Of a stretch of DNA of 18,805 bases, positions 7,995 through 14,243 are shown in pieces. The notes beneath the pieces were generated by a model. The model worked only from the letters and a program-made list of their open reading frames with translations. It was not told the origin of the DNA and made no database searches. The stretch is from JACKCP01 sp050253255 (GTDB lineage: Bacteria; Desulfobacterota; Desulfobacteria; Desulfobacterales; JACKCP01): the NCBI GenBank assembly GCA_050253255.1, contig JBFWJK010000046.1, forward strand, positions 1-18,805, read 5' to 3'. Position numbers and translations under genes: made by a program. Numbering within the stretch: the first letter of the stretch is position 1; each line of letters opens with the position of its first letter.

Positions 7995-8050
7995 AAATTT
8001 TAAACCTGCCGGTTCAAACTACCTGAATCAGAGCCGGCGGATTTAAATTT
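7995..8050. terminator. Bidirectional hairpin between convergent genes
   Basis: GCCGGTTC (8008-8015) pairs with GAGCCGGC (8031-8038) with one G-U pair, around a 15-base loop. The flanks TTTAAACC and GATTTAAA extend the pairing outward and supply T-rich tails on both strands. It lies between the stops of the response regulator and the aldehyde dehydrogenase, so it can end both transcripts. Confidence 0.6.
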
Positions 8051-8100
8051 ACTGATAAACCTGAAATCTTTTAAAAGCAAAAGTAATAGCTTGGATTTTT

Positions 8101-9684
8101 CTATCTGACAAATGTTCTAGGGAAGAGAGTAATCATTTTGTAAAGTCCTGAAATTCTTTTCTTAATTCCTTTCCCGTACAATAAGTCCAGAATACCCTTT
8201 ATTCCGCTGTAAACTTTTTTACTGTGGGGATGCCACCACATATTTCTTTTTACAAAAGGCATGATGTCGTTGACTATGACCTGAGGTTCGGTCATTTCAG
8301 CAAACCCGATTTCACCATGAGTTCTTCCAATACCTGACTCCTTGAATCCGCCCCATGGAGTTTCAGCAAGACCGTGACTCATCAGATGATCATTTATTGT
8401 TACAGCTCCTGCTTTTATTCGCGACGCTGTCTTTAAAGCATTTTTTCTGTCTGAAGACCATACTGATGCCGTAAGTCCAAGATTTGAATCGTTGGCATAA
8501 ACAACAGCCTCATCCATATTCTTTACTTTCATGATACCTATTACAGGGCCAAATGTTTCTTCCCTCATTACAAGCATATCATGGTTTACATCAGTAAGTA
8601 CGCATGGACACAGGAGATTGTTCCATTCATTTTGTTTTTCACACTTTGATTGCGCAAAAACAACAGCACCTTTTTCCAGGGCCTCATCAATATGTCTTTT
8701 TACAGTTTCAACCTGTTTCTGAGTTGTCATTACACCAATATCAACGTTGAAATCCTCATCGTAGCCGACTCTTAATTTCTCCACTTTTATTTTCATTTCA
8801 TCGAGAAATTTATCGTAAATATCCTCATGAACATAAACCCTTTCAACACCTCCGCAGGATTGCCCTGCATTTTGAAAACCTGCCCAGATTATTCCGTCAA
8901 CACTTCTTTTTATATCTGCGTCTTTGCAGACCAGAGCAGCATCGTTTCCTCCAAGCTCGAGACTCACTGGTGTAAGAGTTTCAGCTGCCTTTCCCATCAG
9001 ATATTTACCGACAGGGACTGAACCTGTAAAAAAAAGCTTGTCAATGCCGTTTGCAAGAAATGCATCTCCCGCAACCTTCCCGGGCATATTGACATAATTA
9101 AAAACATTTTCAGGAAGACCTGCTTCTTCAAAAACCTCTTTTAAAATTCTGCCGACCATCTGAGTTTCTGCAGCAGTTTTAAGAACAACAGCATTTCCTG
9201 CAAGTAATGCCATCACAACTTCTGCAAAAGGAATTGCAAACGGATAATTCCATGGAGAAATAATCCCTACAACGCCAAACGGCACTCTTTTGATTCTGCT
9301 GATCTTATTTGAAAGCAGAATGCTTCCGGGTTTTAAATATCTGGTTTTAAGAAATTTTTTTGCTTTTTTTGCGTAATATGATGCTGACATGGCTGTAGGT
9401 AAAATTTCAGTTATAACTGCATCAACTCTTGTTTTTCCGTTGTCTCTGGAAATTGTTTCTGCAATTTCGTCACATTTTTCGCAGATAATATAACTCAGTT
9501 CCTTTATTAAAGCAGATCTTACACTGACAGGATTTTTTTCCCAGTCTCTTTGCGCTTTTTTTGCATTTTCAATGATTGTTTTCAATGAATTTACCGAATC
9601 AATCTTCACAGAGCCTGTTGTTTCCCCTGTGGCTTTGTTATATGAAACAGTAAACTCCTGAGCTGATGCGTTTTCCTGAAACAT
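8101..9684 (-). CDS. NAD(P)-dependent aldehyde dehydrogenase
   Basis: ALDH-superfamily enzyme oxidising an aldehyde to its acid (527 aa). Visible catalytic elements are N146 in SPWNYPFA, K169 in VVLKT, general base E243 in SLELGG, nucleophile C277 in QNAGQSCGG, and E376 in EETFGP. The core ends near residue 475. A further 50 residues form a basic, partly amphipathic tail (MWWHPHSKK...KGIKKRISGLYKM...FPRTFVR), absent from most soluble ALDHs and possibly a membrane-association segment. The physiological aldehyde cannot be named from sequence; a medium- or long-chain aliphatic or semialdehyde substrate is possible. The start has an AAGGAGGG ribosome-binding site about 6 bases upstream. The gene stands alone, with its own upstream palindrome (9724-9742) and a terminator separating it from the flavodoxin operon. 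Confidence 0.92.
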   Translation of the reverse strand: MFQENASAQEFTVSYNKATGETTGSVKIDSVNSLKTIIENAKKAQRDWEKNPVSVRSALIKELSYIICEKCDEIAETISRDNGKTRVDAVITEILPTAMSASYYAKKAKKFLKTRYLKPGSILLSNKISRIKRVPFGVVGIISPWNYPFAIPFAEVVMALLAGNAVVLKTAAETQMVGRILKEVFEEAGLPENVFNYVNMPGKVAGDAFLANGIDKLFFTGSVPVGKYLMGKAAETLTPVSLELGGNDAALVCKDADIKRSVDGIIWAGFQNAGQSCGGVERVYVHEDIYDKFLDEMKIKVEKLRVGYDEDFNVDIGVMTTQKQVETVKRHIDEALEKGAVVFAQSKCEKQNEWNNLLCPCVLTDVNHDMLVMREETFGPVIGIMKVKNMDEAVVYANDSNLGLTASVWSSDRKNALKTASRIKAGAVTINDHLMSHGLAETPWGGFKESGIGRTHGEIGFAEMTEPQVIVNDIMPFVKRNMWWHPHSKKVYSGIKGILDLLYGKGIKKRISGLYKMITLFPRTFVR

Positions 9685-9723
9685 CTCCGCCCTCCTTGAT
9701 AATTTTTTATGATGAATTATTCC

Positions 9724-9742
9724 AAATGACTTTAAGTCATTT
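9724..9742. promoter_or_regulatory. Perfect palindrome upstream of aldehyde dehydrogenase, candidate operator
   Basis: AAATGACTT-T-AAGTCATTT is a perfect 9+1+9 dyad lying 40-58 bases before the aldehyde dehydrogenase ATG at 9684, the promoter position. It has no T-run of its own on the minus strand, so an operator is more likely than a terminator. The binding protein is unknown. Confidence 0.5.
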
Positions 9743-9779
9743 AAGCATAAAAGATCAGGATTTACAATTTATAAATTAA

Positions 9780-9808
9780 AACGGCCGGATACTTAATACC
9801 CGGCCGTT
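9780..9808 (-). terminator. Intrinsic terminator of the flavodoxin operon
   Basis: A perfect 9-bp stem AACGGCCGG/CCGGCCGTT (9780-9788 with 9800-9808) and an 11-base loop are followed on the minus strand by TTTTAATTTAT. It lies 45 bases after the stop of the cysteine-rich protein. The A-rich flank on the other side could also support the plus strand, but no plus-strand gene enters it. Confidence 0.85.
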
Positions 9809-9852
9809 TAATAAAGAAGAGGAAAGAAAGTTATGAGTATATCTAAACCTGA

Positions 9853-10230
9853 TTATGCAGCTCTTGATCTGGTTTTACAGCATTCTCCGCCTTCTGCGCA
9901 TCCACCTTTACAGGAGCACTCTCCGCCGTCACAGCATGCAGTTTCATTTTTAAGATGTTCAGGGACTTCTACATTTACTGGTGTATTGTCAATTTCCAGA
10001 AAACCTCTGCCTTGGCAGTGAGGACATAATGAACCTGATTTTATTATTCTTGTAACACCTTCTCCAAGATGGACTACCTGAAACGGTATTTTGTTTTCTG
10101 CCATAAAACCTACGAGCCATCTTGAAAAAACCGGATTTTTCAGATCTATATAATCAAAAGTACCCTGACCAAGTTTTGTTATTGTTTTTATCTGAAATGA
10201 TTTCATAACCTTTGACTGTTTTTTTGTCAC
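9853..10230 (-). CDS. Small cysteine-rich protein of unknown function, coupled to flavodoxin
   Basis: I do not recognise this 125-residue protein. Residues 1-65 look like a compact alpha/beta domain without Cys (for example FDYIDLKNPVFSRWLVGFM). Residues 69-76 read CPHCQGRG, one copy of the DnaJ-type CxxCxGxG zinc motif. The last 28 residues are packed with seven cysteines: CC-DGGE-CSC-KGG-C-AEGGE-CC (C99, C100, C105, C107, C111, C117, C118), including a repeated GGEC. Nine cysteines in all suggest metal or Fe-S binding, or thiol redox chemistry; that is inference. The start is GTG, supported by AAGGAG seven bases upstream; this ribosome-binding site overlaps the flavodoxin stop codon (TAAAGGAG), implying translational coupling. 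An internal ATG at codon 9 is the alternative. A strong terminator follows. Confidence 0.8.
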   Translation of the reverse strand: MTKKQSKVMKSFQIKTITKLGQGTFDYIDLKNPVFSRWLVGFMAENKIPFQVVHLGEGVTRIIKSGSLCPHCQGRGFLEIDNTPVNVEVPEHLKNETACCDGGECSCKGGCAEGGECCKTRSRAA

Positions 10231-10242
10231 TTGGAATCTCCT

Positions 10243-10683
10243 TTAAGAATTACAGATTTCTTCTGCCCATGATTTAATTTCATCCATGCTGTCGTCCGGA
10301 TCACCGTCAATTTTAAGTCCGTCTGCAATAAGATTTCCTCCAAGATCTCTTACCTTGTCTTCTATTGCATCAACAGCCCCGCAAAAATATGTATAGGATG
10401 AATCACCACAGCCGAAGACAGCCACTTTTCTTCCTGAAAGATCAGCTTTTTTCATATCATCGTAAAATGGCAGGAAATCATCCTGAAGCTCAATTTCATC
10501 ATCTCCCCAGGTTGATGAACCTAGTAAAAGAATATCGTAACCAGAGGTTTCTTCAGGTGATATAAAAGAGACATCTTTGGAAGTTACATCAAACCCTTTT
10601 GAAGAAAGAGTTTTTTCTATGATTTCAGCAGTTGTTTCAGTGTTTCCTGTTGTTGATCCGTAGACAATTAATATTTTATCCAT
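10243..10683 (-). CDS. fld: Flavodoxin (Desulfovibrio-type, FMN electron carrier)
   Basis: Short-chain flavodoxin (146 aa), a soluble low-potential one-electron carrier that can replace ferredoxin. The FMN phosphate loop is GSTTGNT (9-15). The two isoalloxazine-stacking aromatics are W59 in STWGDDEIELQDDF and Y97 in GCGDSSYTYFCGAVDAIE, equivalent to W60 and Y98 of the Desulfovibrio vulgaris protein, which it resembles almost motif for motif (recalled from that protein, not aligned here). GGGAGG sits 4 bases before the ATG. A strong sigma-70-like promoter (10712-10739) and a palindrome (10747-10764) lie just upstream. It is the first gene of a two-gene operon with the cysteine-rich protein. 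Confidence 0.96.
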   Translation of the reverse strand: MDKILIVYGSTTGNTETTAEIIEKTLSSKGFDVTSKDVSFISPEETSGYDILLLGSSTWGDDEIELQDDFLPFYDDMKKADLSGRKVAVFGCGDSSYTYFCGAVDAIEDKVRDLGGNLIADGLKIDGDPDDSMDEIKSWAEEICNS

Positions 10684-10711
10684 AAAACCTCCCGATGTTT
10701 AATTTTTGTTC

Positions 10712-10739
10712 ATAATACTCCTTCCACTAATAGTGTCAA
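10712..10739 (-). promoter_or_regulatory. Sigma-70-type promoter of the flavodoxin operon
   Basis: On the minus strand TTGACA (10739-10734, perfect -35) is followed after 16 bases by TATTAT (10717-10712, one mismatch from TATAAT). Predicted start is near 10705, about 22 bases before the ATG. AT-rich DNA just upstream could act as an UP element. Confidence 0.7.
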
Positions 10740-10781
10740 CTAAAAAAATTAGATATATCTAATTGATTAACTAAAAAAATT
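10738..10781. repeat. Direct repeat AACTAAAAAAATT flanking the flavodoxin palindrome
   Basis: AACTAAAAAAATT occurs at 10738-10750 and 10769-10781, 31 bases apart, close to three helical turns. The palindrome at 10747-10764 lies between and partly overlaps the left copy. The A-tracts may simply bend DNA upstream of the promoter. Confidence 0.45.
10747..10764. promoter_or_regulatory. Perfect 18-bp palindrome next to the flavodoxin -35 box
   Basis: AATTAGATATATCTAATT is perfectly self-complementary and begins 8 bases upstream of the -35 box. A smaller dyad CACTA-A-TAGTG (10725-10735) overlaps the -35 and spacer. Both are placed as operators would be. Flavodoxins are often iron-regulated, so a Fur-like or redox regulator is a reasonable guess, but the sequence does not match the classic Fur box well. 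Confidence 0.5.
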
Positions 10782-10887
10782 TTTTCCACACATTAAGTAT
10801 TTTAATTTAAAAGGTTTTTATCACTTTCAGATTTTCAGATTTATTAAATAAATTAAGGAGAAAACTTCATAAGAATATATTCTGAAT

Positions 10888-10920
10888 TAATATTTATAAA
10901 TGCGCAGTAATATTTATAAA
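10888..10920. repeat. Direct repeat TAATATTTATAAA, 20-base period, upstream of MFS gene
   Basis: TAATATTTATAAA occurs at 10888-10900 and 10908-10920, exactly 20 bases apart (about two helical turns), separated by TGCGCAG. Either copy also contains a plausible -10-like stretch. It may be a paired binding site or a promoter for the divergent exporter gene. Confidence 0.4.
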
Positions 10921-10996
10921 AAAACAGCTTAACATCACAATCAATTTCGGTTAAAAGGATAAGTTCGGCCTCAATAAAGGCCTAAAACTGTTTTTT
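10919..10996 (+). other. Nested inverted repeats in the presumed leader of the MFS gene
   Basis: An outer pair AAAAAACAG (10919-10927) / CTGTTTTTT (10988-10996) encloses an inner hairpin GGCCT-CAATAA-AGGCC (10967-10982). The inner hairpin followed by a late T-run is terminator-like and sits just before the exporter start at 11015. This could be a leader control element or chance in AT-rich DNA. Confidence 0.3.
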
Positions 10997-11014
10997 AAAA
11001 AAAGAGTATGAATC

Positions 11015-12181
11015 ATGATAAGACTTATTTTGCTTTTGTCGCTTTTAACAGCCTTCCCTCCCCTTGCAACAGACATGTATCTTCCTGCGCTTCCAACCCT
11101 TGCAAAAATCTGGAACCAGCCTGTTTACCTTATAAATCTAACCCTTGTAATATTTTTTGCCGTCTACTGCATTTTCATATTAATTTACGGCCCATTATCT
11201 GACAAATACGGAAGAAAACCGCCTCTTTTATCAGGAATAGCAGTTTATATAATTTCATGTTTTTTATGCGCTGCATCATTTAATGTTTACATGCTTATTT
11301 TTTCAAGAATTCTCCAGGCAGCTGGAGCGGCATCTGCTGCCACAATAGCTCTTGCCATTGCAAAAGACAGATTCCCCCCAAACAAAAGAGAAAGGGTTTT
11401 AAGCTATATAGCAGTCATTATTGCACTTGCTCCGATGCTTGCCCCCATGATCGGAAGTCTTGTGCTCATTTTTTTCAACTGGCGCTGGATTTTTATTATC
11501 CAGGCAGTTTTCGGAATTATTTCTTTTATTTTTGTATTCTTAATGAAAGAATCAAATCTCAATAAAAAAGATGTATCAGCAAAAGAACTTACCAAAGGTT
11601 TTGGCAAGGTATTAAAAAACAAAAATTTCACCTTTCTCATTGTATGTTTTTCAATGCTCTGCCTTCCTATTTTTGCATTTATAGCCGCATCTTCATTTAT
11701 ATATATAAATGTATTCAAAATAAGTGAAACCATGTTTTCAGTTTTTTTTGGGATCAATGCAGTTGCTGTTATGGCTGGTTCAATGACATGTGCAAGATTC
11801 GGTTATAAAATAGGAACATCAAGACTTATAAATATTGGTATCTTAGGCGGAGTTTCAGGCGGTATACTTATGCTTCTAAAAGTTTTTGAAGGGCCTTTTC
11901 AGTTTACAGTTCCAATGGCTGTTATCTCATACACATTCGGACTCAGCAGACCGCCGTCAAACAACCTGATACTTGAACAGGTGACAGAAGATACAGGAAC
12001 TGCCTCATCTTTGATGATTTTTTCATATTTTATCCTTGGAGCAGTCTCAATGGCAGTTGTATCGTTTGGCTGGCCTGATAAAATTATATATATCGGCTCA
12101 CTTGCATCCCTGTGCGGGCTGATATCATTTATTCTCTGGTGTTTTATCAAACCGTATATAGTTTTTGACCTGAAAAAATAA
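11015..12181 (+). CDS. Bcr/CflA-family MFS drug exporter
   Basis: Inner-membrane proton-coupled exporter of the DHA1 (Bcr/CflA) group, 388 aa, the usual length, with about 12 hydrophobic helices. Diagnostic features are ATDMYLPALP at the end of helix 1 (D20), the helix 2-3 loop motif GPLSDKYGRKP (59-69), SRILQAAGAAS in helix 4 (97-107), and ALAPMLAPMIGS (138-148) in helix 5. Known relatives export chloramphenicol, bicyclomycin, sulfonamides or small metabolites such as cysteine; the substrate here is unknown. The ribosome-binding site is weak (AAAGAG about 8 bases upstream). Another ATG at 11008 is out of frame. The gene is monocistronic, with a terminator immediately after its stop. Confidence 0.92.
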   Translation: MIRLILLLSLLTAFPPLATDMYLPALPTLAKIWNQPVYLINLTLVIFFAVYCIFILIYGPLSDKYGRKPPLLSGIAVYIISCFLCAASFNVYMLIFSRILQAAGAASAATIALAIAKDRFPPNKRERVLSYIAVIIALAPMLAPMIGSLVLIFFNWRWIFIIQAVFGIISFIFVFLMKESNLNKKDVSAKELTKGFGKVLKNKNFTFLIVCFSMLCLPIFAFIAASSFIYINVFKISETMFSVFFGINAVAVMAGSMTCARFGYKIGTSRLINIGILGGVSGGILMLLKVFEGPFQFTVPMAVISYTFGLSRPPSNNLILEQVTEDTGTASSLMIFSYFILGAVSMAVVSFGWPDKIIYIGSLASLCGLISFILWCFIKPYIVFDLKK

Positions 12182-12210
12182 AAAATCCCGAATCTGCATC
12201 CGGGATTTTT
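12181..12210. terminator. Bidirectional intrinsic terminator
   Basis: A perfect 10-bp stem AAAAATCCCG/CGGGATTTTT (12181-12190 with 12201-12210), 10-base loop, T-rich on both strands. It begins at the last base of the MFS stop codon and ends four bases before the stop codon of the convergent CGGC protein, so it can serve both genes. Confidence 0.9.
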
Positions 12211-12213
12211 TAT

Positions 12214-12546
12214 TTAATGAGTATATTCAATAATTTTAATGTCAGGACCAACTTTTTTTATGACAGCATCTCTCATGTTTGCATAATGGGGACATGGATA
12301 TCCTATTGGATTTCCCCTTGAAATACACGATGCAAAGGCAATAACTTCAACTCCCCTGTCAACCATAATCTTTGCTCTCTGGATTGCACGTTTGCCCGGA
12401 CATCCGCCGCAGGAAACAAATCCAGTTATTTCACAGGGGCCGATTTCTTCAAAAGCAAGCTTACCTTCAGAGGCAACTTTAAAATCTGTTGTTCCCGGAC
12501 ACAAATCTTCAGTCTGCTGACATCTGATGATTCCAGCTTTTTTCAT
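12214..12546 (-). CDS. CGGC-domain protein (putative metal-binding)
   Basis: Small cytoplasmic protein (110 aa) of the CGGC family, named for the motif seen here as SCGGCPGKR (C46, C49). Other conserved cysteines are C9 (IIRCQQTEDLCPG), C16, C38 (GPCEITGFVSC), C74 (FASCISRGNPIG) and C85 (YPCPHY). The family is common in anaerobic bacteria and archaea and is thought to bind metal; no reaction is established. It lies 38 bases after cimA on the same strand with a GAGGGG ribosome-binding site and could be the last gene of the ilv transcript, ending at the 12181-12210 terminator. Confidence 0.9.
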   Translation of the reverse strand: MKKAGIIRCQQTEDLCPGTTDFKVASEGKLAFEEIGPCEITGFVSCGGCPGKRAIQRAKIMVDRGVEVIAFASCISRGNPIGYPCPHYANMRDAVIKKVGPDIKIIEYTH

Positions 12547-12584
12547 TTATTAAATCCCCTCACTACTTAGTAATTTCCAGCATT

Positions 12585-14177
12585 TTATTTTTTATCAAGA
12601 AATCCGAGTTTGTAATAAAAGCTGTCTGCAAGTGCCTGCCAGCTTGCTTCTATTATATCTTCTGAAACTCCGATTGTAGTCCAGATATTGTCTTCATCTC
12701 TTGAATCAATAAGAACCCTTACCTTTGATTCAGTACCGCCGCTTCCGTCAAGAACCCTTACCTTGAAGTCAACAAGATGCATATTCTTGATACAGTCAAA
12801 GAATGATGAAAGTGCTTTTCTCAATGCATTATCCAGAGCGCTGACAGGCCCGTGGCCCTCTGCAGCAGTAATTTTCTCTGCTCCATTGACTGCAATCTTT
12901 ACCATTGCATGGGATGAGCATAAGCGGTCCAGATCCTTTTCAACTGTCACCCTGAACGACTTAAATTCAAAGGGAGGCTTAAACTCTCCTGTAAGCCTTG
13001 ACATGAGAATCTGAAAAGATGCATCAGCCGCCTCATACTGATAGCCCATCTGCTCGAGATTTTTAATCTCATTGACTATAAATCTGCTGTCAACTTTTGA
13101 ACTGTCAAGATTGATTCCAAGCTCTTTTGCCTTGTATTCAATATTACTCTTACCTGAGTAATCAGACACAATAACTCTACGCTCATTTCCAACAAGTTCC
13201 GGAAGCATGTGTTCGTATGCTCTTGCATCTTTTTGGACAGCACTTACATGAACTCCGCCTTTATGAGCAAAAGCACTTTTGCCAACAAAAGGCCTGTTGT
13301 TTAAGGGAGGAACATTTGCAGTTTCACTTACAAACCTTGAAACGCTTTTAAGTTTTTTGAGATTCTCGTCTGAAATGCAGTTTTTTCCCATTTTAAGTGC
13401 AAGAACAGGAATAATTGATGTTATGTCAGCATTTCCGCATCTTTCTCCATAACCGTTAACTGTTCCCTGCACCATAACAGCGCCGGCCCTGACGGCTTCA
13501 ACTGAATTTGCCACTGCAAGACCTGAATCATTGTGTGCATGAATCCCTATTCTCAAGCCGGAAATATCTTCAAACCTTTTTTCAAAAAAAGCCATTACTG
13601 TATTGACAGTCTCTGAAACCTCATGGGGAAGAGTCCCTCCGTTTGTATCACATAGAACAAGAAAAGAGGCTCCTCCTTCATATGCCGCTGCAAGGGTTTC
13701 AAGAGCATAATCCGGATTATCCTTGAACCCGTCAAAAAAATGTTCTGCATCATAAATGATTTCACGGTTTTTTTCCTTAAAATAAGAAACCGATTCATTT
13801 ATCATCTTAAGGTTGTCTTCAAGAGTGTTGTTCATTATTTTAACAACATGAAGATCCCATGTTTTTCCAAACAAGGTTACAGCCGGTGCACCGCTTTTTA
13901 AAATAGCCTGAATGCTTGGATCTTCATCGCAGGTAAAACCAGATCTTCTTGTAGCGCCGAATGCTGTAAGCTTTGAATTTCTAAATTCAATCTTTCTGGC
14001 TTCTTCAAAGAAAATAGTATCTTTGGGATTAGATCCCGGCCAGCCTCCTTCGATATAATGCACGCCAAATTCATCAAGTTTTTTTGCTATTTTAAGTTTG
14101 TCTTCAGCAGTAAAATTTATGTTTTCCCCCTGGGAACCGTCTCTCAGGGTGGTATCATATAAATAGACTTCCGGCAT
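12585..14177 (-). CDS. cimA: (R)-citramalate synthase
   Basis: Condenses pyruvate with acetyl-CoA to (R)-citramalate, the entry to 2-oxobutanoate and isoleucine without threonine (530 aa). The N-terminal TIM barrel has DTTLRDGSQG (8-17; catalytic R12, metal-binding D13), the metal-binding GIHAHNDSGLA (H213, H215) and NGYGERCGNADI (N249). A middle domain includes AHKGGVHVSAV (304-314). The C-terminal part from about 400 is the LeuA-type regulatory domain, the usual site of isoleucine feedback. Length and long C-terminal domain fit the CimA group rather than homocitrate synthase or LeuA. Start: a TTG at 14180 sits only 3 bases from AGGAAGG, whereas the ATG at 14177 has 6, so 14177 is preferred. 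It follows ilvC by 66 bases, with a hairpin in between. Confidence 0.93.
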   Translation of the reverse strand: MPEVYLYDTTLRDGSQGENINFTAEDKLKIAKKLDEFGVHYIEGGWPGSNPKDTIFFEEARKIEFRNSKLTAFGATRRSGFTCDEDPSIQAILKSGAPAVTLFGKTWDLHVVKIMNNTLEDNLKMINESVSYFKEKNREIIYDAEHFFDGFKDNPDYALETLAAAYEGGASFLVLCDTNGGTLPHEVSETVNTVMAFFEKRFEDISGLRIGIHAHNDSGLAVANSVEAVRAGAVMVQGTVNGYGERCGNADITSIIPVLALKMGKNCISDENLKKLKSVSRFVSETANVPPLNNRPFVGKSAFAHKGGVHVSAVQKDARAYEHMLPELVGNERRVIVSDYSGKSNIEYKAKELGINLDSSKVDSRFIVNEIKNLEQMGYQYEAADASFQILMSRLTGEFKPPFEFKSFRVTVEKDLDRLCSSHAMVKIAVNGAEKITAAEGHGPVSALDNALRKALSSFFDCIKNMHLVDFKVRVLDGSGGTESKVRVLIDSRDEDNIWTTIGVSEDIIEASWQALADSFYYKLGFLDKK

Positions 14178-14208
14178 CAATCACCTTCCTGTATTAATTG
14201 CAGAAAAT

Positions 14209-14231
14209 TCCGGAGAAAAAATTTCTCCGGA
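14209..14231 (-). terminator. Hairpin between ilvC and cimA
   Basis: TCCGGAGAAA (14209-14218) and TTTCTCCGGA (14222-14231) form a perfect 10-bp stem with a 3-base loop; on the minus strand it is followed by ATTTTCTG. It begins 13 bases after the ilvC stop. The T-run is short, so it may be leaky or act as an RNA-stability element that lowers cimA output relative to ilvC. Confidence 0.65.
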
Positions 14232-14243
14232 TATTTATCACTG

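Larger units (their letters stand above)
10684..11014. other. Divergent control region between flavodoxin and MFS exporter (no gene)
   Basis: These 331 bases carry no credible coding region. The left third holds the flavodoxin promoter and a perfect palindrome between two A-rich direct repeats. The right third holds a 13-base direct repeat (10888-10920) and nested inverted repeats (10919-10996) in the presumed leader of the exporter gene. The middle (about 10785-10885) is plain AT-rich DNA in which I see nothing. Confidence 0.7.

Noticed and set aside
9833..10021. 62-codon plus-strand frame starting just after the 9780-9808 hairpin
   Set aside because: Antisense to the cysteine-rich protein, whose GTG start, ribosome-binding site, coupling and terminator all support the minus strand.
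10690..10725. Tiny minus-strand leader frame (four codons) after a GGAAGGAG sequence upstream of flavodoxin
   Set aside because: Its ribosome-binding sequence overlaps the promoter spacer and would not be in the transcript; likely coincidence.
11008..11202. ATG at 11008 with a short plus-strand frame ahead of the MFS start
   Set aside because: Out of frame with the exporter and overlapping it; the 11015 ATG gives the conserved transporter N-terminus.
11404..11757. 117-codon minus-strand frame
   Set aside because: Antisense to the MFS exporter helices; no family features.
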